Source: JBBDIJ01 sp040880485
GTDB lineage: Bacteria > Bacteroidota > Rhodothermia > Balneolales > Balneolaceae
Direction: 5' to 3'
DNA length: 22,548 nucleotides
NCBI GenBank assembly: GCA_040880485.1
Contig: JBBDIJ010000015.1
Location: 1 to 22,548, forward strand
Of this stretch, positions 15,424-22,548 are shown piece by piece. The notes beneath the pieces were generated by a model, which was not told where the DNA came from, made no database searches, and saw only the letters and a program-made list of their open reading frames with translations. A program made the position numbers and the translations under genes. The first letter of the stretch is position 1; each line of letters opens with the position of its first letter.

Positions 15424-18400
15424 TTAGTCTATGTGGATCTCGAGACCGAGACCCATCAATTCCCGAAGCAATACCTTGAAGGATTCCGGTACATCCCCTT
15501 CCGGCAGGTTATCACCCTTCACAATTGCTTCATACACTTTGGATCGTCCCTTCACATCATCACTTTTTACAGTGAGCATCTCCTTCAGAATATTGGATGC
15601 TCCATAGGCATACAGAGCCCACACCTCCATCTCTCCAAGCCGCTGACCACCAAACTGGGCCTTTCCTCCAAGCGGTTGCTGAGTAATCAGTGAGTATGGC
15701 CCAATAGATCTGGCATGCATCTTGTCCTGAACCAGATGGTTCAGCTTAAGTACATACATATAACCCACGGTGGTCTTCTGGTCAAAAGGCTGCCCGGAGT
15801 GCCCGTCATATAGCGTAACACGGCCATCCTTTGGCAATCCCGCTTTCTCAAGCTGCTCCTGAACCTGATCGTAGGTTGCGCCATCAAAGATGGGAGAAGC
15901 AAACTTTACTCCCAGTTTACTTGCCGCCCAACCGAGAATGGTTTCATAAATCTGCCCAAGATTCATTCGCGACGGCACACCGAGCGGGTTCAAAAGAATA
16001 TCGACCGGAGTACCATCTGCCATGAAGGGCATATCTTCGACCGGAACCACTTTGGCAATCACACCTTTGTTACCGTGACGGCCGGCCATTTTGTCACCTA
16101 CCTGAAGCTTCCGCTTTTTGGCGATATAAACTTTAGCTTTTTGAATGATCCCGGGTGGCAATTCGTCTCCCACCTGGATCTGATACTTTCTCCTTTTCGA
16201 TTCGGAATCAATTTTTCTCCTTACTTCACGATAGTTTGTAAAGAGAAGACGAACGTGTTCAGAGAGATTTTCATCCGTAGCCCACTCGATATTTTCATTA
16301 ATATCAATCGGGTCCAGCTTCTCAAAAACTGACTTTTTGTACTTCTCGCCTTTCGGAATCAACTCTACCCCGTCGAAGTTTAAGACACCGGGTGAAGTTT
16401 TATCCCTTAACAGGCTGTAGATCATATCGGCCCAGTTGCTGTTCAGTTTATCAAGCTCCTTGCTATACCGCTCATCCTCCTGTTCGACGAGCATTTTCTC
16501 CTCTTTTCTGGAGATTAGCTCATCCTTTTTACGGCTGAAGAGCTGCGTATTGATGACCGTTCCGGATACGCCCGGAGGAGTCTTCATCGAAGCATCTTTC
16601 ACGTCTCCGGCCTTATCCCCGAAAATGGCTCTTAAAAGCTTCTCTTCAGGTGTCGGGTCGCTCTCTCCTTTTGGAGTAATCTTACCGACCAGAATATCGC
16701 CATGATCGACTTTTGCACCGATACGGATGACACCATTTTCGTCAAGATCTTTGGTAGCCTCTTCACTCACATTGGGAATTTCACGAGTAAGTTCCTCTTC
16801 GCCGCGTTTGGTATCGCGAACCTGTTGTTCGAACTCCTGAATATGAATGGATGTATAGACATCTTCCTGTACAATCCGTTCACTGACCACAATGGCATCT
16901 TCAAAATTGTATCCACGCCAGGGCATAAAAGCGACCAGGAGGTTACGGCCCAGGGCAAGTTCACCTGCCTGTGTAGAACAGCCATCCGCAAGGGTATCGC
17001 CCTTTTTGACTTTGTCTCCGATGGTCACTACCGGACGCTGATTTACAGTTGTATCCTGGTTGCTCCTCTCAAACTTCTTCAGATGATAGCTCTTTACTCC
17101 CTTATCGAAGTAGCAGAGCTGTTGAATCTCATCACGATTGTACTTTACGCGAATCTCGGTACCACTTACATAAACCACCTCACCATCATCTTCGGCCGTT
17201 ATAATGGCTCTGGAGTCCCGGGCAGCCTGGTGCTCCAGGCCGGTTCCTACAAAAGGAGACTCAGGACGCAGAAGCGGGACAGCCTGACGCTGCATATTTG
17301 AACCCATGAGTGCCCTGTTAGCATCATCATGTTCAATAAACGGAATAAGGGCTGCGGCAAGTGACGTAATCTGGTTGGTAGAGACATCCATGTACTCAAT
17401 CTCCTCCGGTTTGGCCAGACCAACGTTACTGTCACGAAATCGGGAGAATATGGCATCACTCGAAAAGCGGAAATTTTTATCAAGTGGAGCGTTTGCCTGA
17501 GCAATAATCGTCTCATCCTCTTGCTCAGCTGCAAGATAGTCCACTTCATTGGTCACCTTGCCATCCTTCACCCTTCTGTACGGTGTTTCGATAAAGCCGA
17601 AATCGTTCACTTTAGCATGAACACAGAGGGAGGATATAAGGCCGATATTCGGGCCTTCAGGAGTTTCAATCGGACAGAGCCGACCATAGTGGGTGTAGTG
17701 AACATCCCGTACCTCAAACCCGGCACGTTCTCTCGTCAACCCGCCAGGACCCAGTGCCGACATTCTTCTCTTGTGGGTCAACTCCGCAATCGGATTGGTC
17801 TGATCCATAAACTGAGAGAGCTGGTTCGTCCCGAAAAAGGTGTTGATAACGCTCGAAATCGTTCGGGCATTCACCAGATCCTGGGGTGTAAGTTGCTCGG
17901 CATCTCTGGAATTCATCCGCTCGCGGATGGTTCTCGCCATTCTTGCGAGCCCGATAGAGAACTGCTGTCCCAACTGCTCCCCAACCGTCCGTACCCGCCG
18001 ATTACTCAAATGGTCGATATCATCGACCTGAGACTTCATATTCTTGAGGCGGATCACCTCTTTAATGATGGCCACGATATCCTCTTTGGTGAGATAACGC
18101 ACACCCCCTTCGATATCGATTTTCATCCTTTTATTCAGACGGTATCGACCAACTTCGCCGAGATCATACTTTTTATCGCTGAAAAAGAGGCGTTCCAGCA
18201 CGGACCGAGCCGTTTCCGGGTCGGGCATTTCACCCGTTCGAATCTGCTGATACACTTCTCCCAGAGCAGTCTTCTCGTCGTAGGTGGAATCTTTCCGTAG
18301 CGTATTCATCATCACGGAACGGTCTGATTCTTCAGTCGAAATCTTCTGTACCAGAACGCTTTTAACACCTGCTTCCTTGAGAAGATCGTAATCCTCCTCT

Positions 18401-19251
18401 GTAAGGTCATGATCCCGTTCGAGCAGCACTTTACGATTCAGTGCCTCTGTGACCTCACCAGTCTCCTCATCCACCACCTCTTCAGTGACTTCTGTTACAA
18501 TATCACTCGCGAGCCGGCGATCTACCGCTTTGCTTTTATAAGCCTTCTTGGTTCCGAACTCAATAGTCTCTGACAGGTCGAAAAGAGTGAGAATATCCAG
18601 GTCTGTGCCAAAACCCAGCGCACGAAGAAGTGTTGTAGCCGGTACTTTCTTTTTTCTGTCGATATACGCCCACAATACATCGCGGATATCTGTGGTAAAC
18701 TCGATCCAGGAACCCTTGAACGGAATAACCCTGGCTGAGTAGAGCTGAGTCCCGTTAGGGTGCACTGACTGTCCGAAAAAGACACCTGGTGAGCGGTGAA
18801 GCTGGCTGACAATAACACGCTCTGCACCATTGATCACAAAAGTACCGTGATCCGTCATCCAGGGAAGATCTCCAAGAAACACCTCTTGTTCGATAGTTTC
18901 CGAAGCTTCATCGCCGTCATCTACTGAGGAGAGTCGCATCTTCGCTTTCAGTGGTACAGCATATGTGAGCCCTCTCTCCTGGCACTCACGAATGTTGTAC
19001 TTGGGAGTATCCACAGAGTAGTAGAGAAACTCCAGAATATGAGTTTCTCTGGAGTCCACGATGGGAAAATTTTCACTGAAAATTCTCTGTAGACCCTGAA
19101 CTTTGCGATCCTGAGGGGCTACATCCAGCTGTGTGAATTCCTCAAATGAAGCGAGCTGTACATCGAGGAAGTCCGGATAGTCTATGACTTGTTTGGTACG
19201 GCCGAATGTTAAACGGTCCGTGAACGGGATTTTCTCCATAGTAGTACTCAA
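15424..19251 (-). CDS. rpoB: DNA-directed RNA polymerase subunit beta
   Basis: Second-largest subunit of RNA polymerase, 1275 residues. The rifampicin pocket (about 472-504; NQLSQFMDQTNP, LTHKRRMSALGPGGL) keeps D483, H493 and S498, the positions most often changed in resistant mutants, so nothing here indicates resistance. Other family blocks include LHRSPGVFFG (151-160), ETPEGPNIGLI, GDKMAGRHGNKGV and GGKAQFGGQRLGEMEVWAL. A lineage-type insert lies at about 250-305 (acidic EVTEEVVDEETGEV). The start is taken as TTG at 19251, with AAGGAG eight bases upstream; the ATG at 19239 would leave that site 20 bases away. It follows rplL by 157 bp with a hairpin between, and rpoC begins 34 bp after the stop. 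Confidence 0.98.
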   Translation of the reverse strand: MSTTMEKIPFTDRLTFGRTKQVIDYPDFLDVQLASFEEFTQLDVAPQDRKVQGLQRIFSENFPIVDSRETHILEFLYYSVDTPKYNIRECQERGLTYAVPLKAKMRLSSVDDGDEASETIEQEVFLGDLPWMTDHGTFVINGAERVIVSQLHRSPGVFFGQSVHPNGTQLYSARVIPFKGSWIEFTTDIRDVLWAYIDRKKKVPATTLLRALGFGTDLDILTLFDLSETIEFGTKKAYKSKAVDRRLASDIVTEVTEEVVDEETGEVTEALNRKVLLERDHDLTEEDYDLLKEAGVKSVLVQKISTEESDRSVMMNTLRKDSTYDEKTALGEVYQQIRTGEMPDPETARSVLERLFFSDKKYDLGEVGRYRLNKRMKIDIEGGVRYLTKEDIVAIIKEVIRLKNMKSQVDDIDHLSNRRVRTVGEQLGQQFSIGLARMARTIRERMNSRDAEQLTPQDLVNARTISSVINTFFGTNQLSQFMDQTNPIAELTHKRRMSALGPGGLTRERAGFEVRDVHYTHYGRLCPIETPEGPNIGLISSLCVHAKVNDFGFIETPYRRVKDGKVTNEVDYLAAEQEDETIIAQANAPLDKNFRFSSDAIFSRFRDSNVGLAKPEEIEYMDVSTNQITSLAAALIPFIEHDDANRALMGSNMQRQAVPLLRPESPFVGTGLEHQAARDSRAIITAEDDGEVVYVSGTEIRVKYNRDEIQQLCYFDKGVKSYHLKKFERSNQDTTVNQRPVVTIGDKVKKGDTLADGCSTQAGELALGRNLLVAFMPWRGYNFEDAIVVSERIVQEDVYTSIHIQEFEQQVRDTKRGEEELTREIPNVSEEATKDLDENGVIRIGAKVDHGDILVGKITPKGESDPTPEEKLLRAIFGDKAGDVKDASMKTPPGVSGTVINTQLFSRKKDELISRKEEKMLVEQEDERYSKELDKLNSNWADMIYSLLRDKTSPGVLNFDGVELIPKGEKYKKSVFEKLDPIDINENIEWATDENLSEHVRLLFTNYREVRRKIDSESKRRKYQIQVGDELPPGIIQKAKVYIAKKRKLQVGDKMAGRHGNKGVIAKVVPVEDMPFMADGTPVDILLNPLGVPSRMNLGQIYETILGWAASKLGVKFASPIFDGATYDQVQEQLEKAGLPKDGRVTLYDGHSGQPFDQKTTVGYMYVLKLNHLVQDKMHARSIGPYSLITQQPLGGKAQFGGQRLGEMEVWALYAYGASNILKEMLTVKSDDVKGRSKVYEAIVKGDNLPEGDVPESFKVLLRELMGLGLEIHID

Positions 19252-19259
19252 AGGATGCT

Positions 19260-19265
19260 CTCCTT
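19260..19265 (-). promoter_or_regulatory. Ribosome binding site favouring the TTG start of rpoB
   Basis: AAGGAG on the minus strand with an eight-base spacer to TTG at 19251; it is too far (20 bases) from the alternative ATG at 19239. Confidence 0.65.
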
Positions 19266-19349
19266 TAGGTTAAAAAAATAAAAGACGAGATGAACTCAAA
19301 CGGAATACAAACCGACTCTCCGATGGCCACTCCTTATTCAGACGCCAAT

Positions 19350-19377
19350 AGCCAATACCGATTAGACGATATTGGCT
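19350..19377 (-). promoter_or_regulatory. Hairpin in the rplL-rpoB spacer (attenuator or processing site candidate)
   Basis: On the minus strand AGCCAATATCG pairs with CGGTATTGGCT around the loop TCTAAT: 11 bp with one T-G pair. A second ATTGGC copy follows directly and offers an alternative partner for the 5' arm. No T-tract follows, so it is not an ordinary terminator. In E. coli the same spacer holds an attenuator and an RNase III site; a similar role here is inferred from position only. Confidence 0.5.
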
Positions 19378-19408
19378 TCATGGCCGTGCTGCTGATGTCC
19401 AGAAAAAA

Positions 19409-19789
19409 CTATTTCAGTTCTACCTGAGCGCCAGCTTCTTCCAACTTCGTTTTGAGCTGTTCTGCCTCGTCTTTTGAAACAGCTTCTTTTACGGTGTTGG
19501 GAGCACCGTCCACCAGTTCTTTGGCCTCTTTCAGGCCAAGTCCGGTAATACCACGGATCTCTTTGATAACTGCGATCTTTTTGTCGCCGGCAGATGTAAG
19601 AATTACATCGAATTCTGTCTGCTCCCCTCCGTCATCTCCTTCGCCACCAGCGGCAGCTCCACCTGCAACTGCTACTGCAGCTGCAGCGGGTTTGATGTCA
19701 TATTCCTCTTCAAGAACTTTGGCAAGTTCATTGGCTTCTTTGATGGTCAAGCCAACCAATTGTTCAGCTAATTCTTTAACGTCAGCCAT
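19409..19789 (-). CDS. rplL: Large ribosomal subunit protein bL12 (L7/L12)
   Basis: Stalk protein that recruits translation GTPases. The 126 residues show the N-terminal dimerisation domain (about 1-33), an Ala/Gly-rich hinge (about 34-56, with an acidic GEGDDGGE end), and the globular C-terminal domain (about 57-126) with KIAVIKEIRGITGLGLKEAK and the final VELK. The ATG at 19789 has GGAG eight bases upstream. rplJ lies 39 bp upstream, giving the usual L10-L12 pair. Confidence 0.98.
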   Translation of the reverse strand: MADVKELAEQLVGLTIKEANELAKVLEEEYDIKPAAAAVAVAGGAAAGGEGDDGGEQTEFDVILTSAGDKKIAVIKEIRGITGLGLKEAKELVDGAPNTVKEAVSKDEAEQLKTKLEEAGAQVELK

Positions 19790-19828
19790 GTTTTTTTCTC
19801 CGTTGGTCGTTTTAATTAAAGTCGTGAA

Positions 19829-20356
19829 TTATGAATTTTCGCCTTTATCAGCGATAGTTTTGATCGCGCCTGCAATATTGGATCCCTGAGCCTGCAAGCC
19901 ACGGACAATCGTACTGACCGGACTCAACAACAGTCCGACAATATCACCAATCACTTCCTCTTTGGATTTCATGGAGGCAAGTGAATCGAGCTGGTTCTCC
20001 CCGAAGAGATCTCCTTCAATGACTGCAGCACGAAATTCAGGTTTTCCGCTATCCTTGCTAAACGTTTTGATCACTTTAGCAGGTGCACCAAGATTTTCGG
20101 TTACAAAAGCGAAACCGTTTTGATTGTCCAGATATGGATACAGGTCATCAAATCCGCCTGCCTTTTCCATCGCTCTTTTTACAAGAGTATTCTTGTAGAC
20201 TTTGAAATCTACACTGCTCTCTCTGAACCGGGACCGGAGTTCATTGATCTCCGAAACAGACATCCCTTTGTAATTTGTGATATAGACAGCAGAAGATTCA
20301 TTCAGAAATTGAGATATCTCCTCAACAACTGCCTTCTTTTCCGTTAATGTAGGCAT
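19829..20356 (-). CDS. rplJ: Large ribosomal subunit protein uL10
   Basis: Anchors L7/L12 dimers to the ribosome at the stalk base. The 175 residues have the typical N-terminus (TLTEKKAVVEEIS), the YITNYKGMSVSEINELR block (about 24-40), FKVYKNTLVKRA (about 52-63) and a C-terminal helix (about 145-170) that binds L7/L12. The ATG at 20356 follows AGGA by seven bases. The gap to rplA is only 19 bp, too short for the long L10 autoregulatory leader found in E. coli, so any such site would have to overlap rplA. Confidence 0.97.
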   Translation of the reverse strand: MPTLTEKKAVVEEISQFLNESSAVYITNYKGMSVSEINELRSRFRESSVDFKVYKNTLVKRAMEKAGGFDDLYPYLDNQNGFAFVTENLGAPAKVIKTFSKDSGKPEFRAAVIEGDLFGENQLDSLASMKSKEEVIGDIVGLLLSPVSTIVRGLQAQGSNIAGAIKTIADKGENS

Positions 20357-20375
20357 CGTCGTTTCCTGTTTTCAA

Positions 20376-21074
20376 TTAAATGGATGCAATCGAGGAGCGC
20401 GTGACGGGAATACTTGGACCCATCGTCGAACTCACATAAGCGCTCCGGATATAATTTCCTTTCGCAGATGCCGGCCTCATTTTGTTCACCGTCTGAAGAA
20501 ATGCTTTTGCATTTTCACGCAGGGTGTTTGCATCGAAGCTCGCTTTTCCAATTGGCATGTGCAGAATGCCGAATTTATCTACCCGGAAATCGAGTTTTCC
20601 CGCTTTGAACTCCTTCACTGCTTCAGCAACTTCATTGGTCACGGTTCCACTTTTTGGATTGGGCATCAATCCTTTTGGTCCCAAAACCCTTCCCAGCTTT
20701 CCAAGTTTTCCCATCACGTCGGGTGTGGCGATAATGACATCGATATCGGTCCATCCCTCTTCAATTTTCTGGATGTAATCTTCCATACCGACATAATCGG
20801 CGCCAGCCTCTTCCGCTTCAGCCTGCTTACTTTCGTTCACCAGAGCCAGCACCTTCACATCCTTTCCAGTTCCGTGGGGAAGAACGACTGTACCCCGAAC
20901 CATCTGATCCGCATGCCTTGGGTCCACACCCAGATGCAGATCCATATCGATCGTCGAATCGAACTTTGTTTTAGCGGTTTTAAGAACCAGGTCACAGGCC
21001 TCTTCAATCGTATACTCAAGATCTGGGTCTATCAGCTCTGCTGCCTGACGATATCTTTTTCCTCTTTTTGCCAT
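20376..21074 (-). CDS. rplA: Large ribosomal subunit protein uL1
   Basis: Binds 23S rRNA at the L1 stalk and in many bacteria represses its own operon. The 232 residues match the family length. Typical blocks are KRGKRYRQAAELID at the N-terminus, STIDMDLHLGVDPRHADQMVRG (about 39-60), LPHGTGKD (about 64-71), and the signature around GKLGRVLGPKGLMPNPKSGTV (about 127-147). It ends in the SYVSSTMGP-like block before the tail SSIASI. The ATG at 21074 lies 16 bp after the rplK stop. Confidence 0.97.
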   Translation of the reverse strand: MAKRGKRYRQAAELIDPDLEYTIEEACDLVLKTAKTKFDSTIDMDLHLGVDPRHADQMVRGTVVLPHGTGKDVKVLALVNESKQAEAEEAGADYVGMEDYIQKIEEGWTDIDVIIATPDVMGKLGKLGRVLGPKGLMPNPKSGTVTNEVAEAVKEFKAGKLDFRVDKFGILHMPIGKASFDANTLRENAKAFLQTVNKMRPASAKGNYIRSAYVSSTMGPSIPVTRSSIASI

Positions 21075-21090
21075 ATCAGTGCACTACCTG

Positions 21091-21522
21091 TTAATTTTCC
21101 CGAATTACTCGCAAGCCCATACTTCTGGCGGTACCTGCAATCATCTCAGCAGCCTTCTCTACATCAAATGCATTAAGATCAACCATTTTCTGTTCAGCGA
21201 TCTCCTTGCATTGAGCCCAGGTCACCTTCCCCACCTTGTTTCTGTTTGGCTCTCCGGATCCCGATTTGATTCTGGCTGCCTGCTTGAGTAACACTGCTGC
21301 GGGCGGGGTTTTAGTTTTAAACGTAAAAGATTTATCTGCAAAGACCGTAATCTCTACCGGAATAATCGTTCCGGATTTCTCCTGAGTCTGCGCGTTAAAC
21401 GCTTTACAAAACTCCATGATATTGATCCCGGCCTGCCCCAGTGCCGGGCCCACAGGAGGTGCAGGGTTAGCCTGGCCTCCTGTTATTTGAAGTTTTAAAA
21501 CTGTCTCAATTTTTTTTGCCAT
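21091..21522 (-). CDS. rplK: Large ribosomal subunit protein uL11
   Basis: Binds the GTPase-associated region of 23S rRNA together with L10/L12. The 143 residues show the N-terminal domain with GGQANPAPPVGPALGQAGIN (15-34) and the rRNA-binding C-terminal domain, including KTPPAAVLLKQAA and the terminal GTARSMGLRV. The ATG at 21522 gives the usual MAKKI start. A 60-bp gap separates it from nusG, the largest gap upstream of rplL in this cluster; no promoter is obvious there. Confidence 0.98.
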   Translation of the reverse strand: MAKKIETVLKLQITGGQANPAPPVGPALGQAGINIMEFCKAFNAQTQEKSGTIIPVEITVFADKSFTFKTKTPPAAVLLKQAARIKSGSGEPNRNKVGKVTWAQCKEIAEQKMVDLNAFDVEKAAEMIAGTARSMGLRVIREN

Positions 21523-21582
21523 ATCGAATCTATTTCACACTTAGTTTTCAGCTGCATTTACAGCCATCCGGCTTTCCGGAAC

Positions 21583-22149
21583 TCAACCGGTCGATTCAAC
21601 CTGATTCACATCCACTTCTACCGGTGTTTTCCGTCCAAAAATGCTGACAAGAACTCTCAGTTTCAATTTGTCCGGATTGACTTCCTGAACCGTCCCGTCA
21701 AAATCCTTGAATGGGCCGTCAATCACTTTAACCAGATCTCCTTCATTGTAGGGTATATCTATTACTCCACCCTTCTCCAACATCTCCTGGTTATCATGAA
21801 CCCGTCCCAATATTCTGTCCACTTCCCGCTGCTTGAGGGGTGTTGGAATGATATCCGATTTACCCGCCTTCAAAAATCCGAGACAGGAGGGTACATTCTG
21901 TACGAGATTGTTCACCTCCTCATCATAAATAGTCTCTACAAGTATATAACCAGGAAAAAAATTCTTCTCACGCGTTCTTTTCTTTCCTGATCGTATTTCG
22001 ACTACAGTCTCCGTCGGTATGAGAATATTTTGAATTTTATCGTCAAGTCCCTGTTCTTCAATTTCACGCTCAAGAAACTCCTTGACCTTTTTTTCATGGC
22101 TGGAGAAACAGCGGACGACATACCATTCATGTGTCTTTTCTATTGTCAT
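21583..22149 (-). CDS. nusG: Transcription termination/antitermination factor NusG
   Basis: Binds RNA polymerase near the clamp and links it to Rho or the ribosome. The 188 residues show the NGN domain (about 7-110; WYVVRCFSSHEKKVKEFLE, and KNFFPGYILVE) and a C-terminal KOW domain (about 133-186; YNEGDLVKVIDGPFKDFDG, and FGRKTPVEVD). The ATG at 22149 overlaps the secE stop as ATGA, indicating translational coupling. Confidence 0.98.
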   Translation of the reverse strand: MTIEKTHEWYVVRCFSSHEKKVKEFLEREIEEQGLDDKIQNILIPTETVVEIRSGKKRTREKNFFPGYILVETIYDEEVNNLVQNVPSCLGFLKAGKSDIIPTPLKQREVDRILGRVHDNQEMLEKGGVIDIPYNEGDLVKVIDGPFKDFDGTVQEVNPDKLKLRVLVSIFGRKTPVEVDVNQVESTG

Positions 22150-22328
22150 CTGTAAATGACGTCTAAAATTGAGCTATAGACCTGATCTACGAAAAAGATG
22201 AACAACGTAATCACTATCGTAAATACCACAACAATAATCGTGTTGTCTGTCAGCTCCTGTTGTGTCGGCCACGCCACCTTCTTGAATTCCTTCTGGACGT
22301 TTTCGACAAACTCCTTAATTTTTTTCAT
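22146..22328 (-). CDS. secE: Preprotein translocase subunit SecE
   Basis: Small essential subunit of the SecYEG channel in the inner membrane. The 60 residues follow the one-span form: an amphipathic helix with FVENVQKEFKKVAWPTQQEL (7-26) and one membrane helix (about 29-47). The WPT..E motif is diagnostic. It sits directly after tRNA-Trp and overlaps nusG by 4 bp, the conserved secE-nusG order. Confidence 0.97.
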   Translation of the reverse strand: MKKIKEFVENVQKEFKKVAWPTQQELTDNTIIVVVFTIVITLFIFFVDQVYSSILDVIYR

Positions 22329-22355
22329 TTACTTGAAATAGGTGATGTAAGAAAA

Positions 22356-22431
22356 TGGCACGGGTGGCAGGACTTGAACCCGCAACCTACGGTTTTGGAG
22401 ACCGTCGCTCTACCAGTTGAGCTACACCCGT
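22356..22431 (-). tRNA. tRNA-Trp (anticodon CCA), CCA end encoded
   Basis: On the minus strand: acceptor ACGGGTG/CACCCGT, D-arm GCTC/GAGC, anticodon arm ACGGT-CTCCAAA-ACCGT, T-arm GCGGG-TTCAAGT-CCTGC, discriminator G and an encoded CCA (22356-22358). It lies between tuf and secE, a common arrangement, and is probably cut out of the tuf-secE-nusG transcript. Confidence 0.96.
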
Positions 22432-22494
22432 AGGTAGTCGAAAAGCGCCAGTCCATTTGTACTGCCGCTCTCAGTCGACTCTCCTGGGTATCTT

Positions 22495-22548
22495 TTAATC
22501 CAGTATTTTTGATACCACGCCGGCGCCTACGGTACGGCCTCCCTCACG
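22495..22548 (-). CDS. tuf: Elongation factor Tu, C-terminal end only
   Basis: The minus strand encodes REGGRTVGAGVVSKILD followed by TAA, which is the characteristic end of EF-Tu domain 3. The remaining roughly 95% lies beyond the window. EF-Tu carries aminoacyl-tRNA to the ribosome. The 63 bases between its stop and tRNA-Trp show no clear terminator, so read-through into the secE operon is likely. Confidence 0.95.
   Translation of the reverse strand, partial: REGGRTVGAGVVSKILD

Noticed and set aside
17521..18300. 259-codon open frame on the plus strand inside rpoB
   Set aside because: Antisense shadow of rpoB; the product resembles no family and the rpoB frame is fully conserved.
1..22548. 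A novel defence, mobile or biosynthetic system
   Set aside because: All substantial coding space is accounted for by conserved housekeeping or small accessory genes. I saw no integrase, transposase, repeat array, toxin-antitoxin pair, or block of clearly foreign composition.

Overview
The window is a housekeeping stretch of a bacterial chromosome. The sequence suggests the Bacteroidota/Balneolota/Rhodothermota group: it has a short archaeal-type prolyl-tRNA synthetase with a degenerate zinc site, paired TonB proteins with a PPPPPRPP linker, a DUF1015-serC pair and a YtxH-like membrane protein. No species can be named from the sequence alone. I see no phage, insertion sequence, CRISPR array, restriction system or defence island.

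Left part (1-3827): a tRNA-Met (CAT) truncated by the window edge lies on the minus strand. A 301-bp spacer with several inverted repeats follows. Then comes a tight plus-strand group: proS, a bifunctional NAD(P)HX repair enzyme (nnr) and a small VanZ-like membrane protein that overlaps nnr by 4 bp.

Middle part (3828-11060): a 355-bp AT-rich spacer with a promoter-like element and palindromes precedes two tandem TonB paralogues. They end in a strong terminator whose DNA also encodes the C-terminus of a convergent Nudix hydrolase. The Nudix gene follows a DUF1844 gene on the minus strand. A divergent 93-bp spacer carrying a 19-bp palindrome separates these from DUF1015 and serC on the plus strand. 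Next are tRNA-Thr (CGT), an RlpA-like SPOR lipoprotein, a transaldolase-type member of the small TalC/FSA family (minus strand) and a YtxH-domain protein. A bidirectional terminator closes this part.

Right part (11079-22548): the classic transcription/translation cluster lies on the minus strand. In transcription order it is tuf (3' end only), tRNA-Trp, secE, nusG, rplK, rplA, rplJ, rplL, rpoB, rpoC. rpoB and rpoC both appear to start with TTG preceded by good Shine-Dalgarno sequences, and the rplL-rpoB spacer contains an 11-bp hairpin that could be an attenuator or processing site.

The best leads for a second look are the 19-bp palindrome in the DUF1844/DUF1015 divergent spacer, the DUF1015-serC pair with its ParB/SerK-like DGHHR motif, the proS leader with mutually exclusive helices, the paired acidic-linker TonB proteins, and the twin TTG starts of rpoB and rpoC. 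None of these amounts to a clearly new system.
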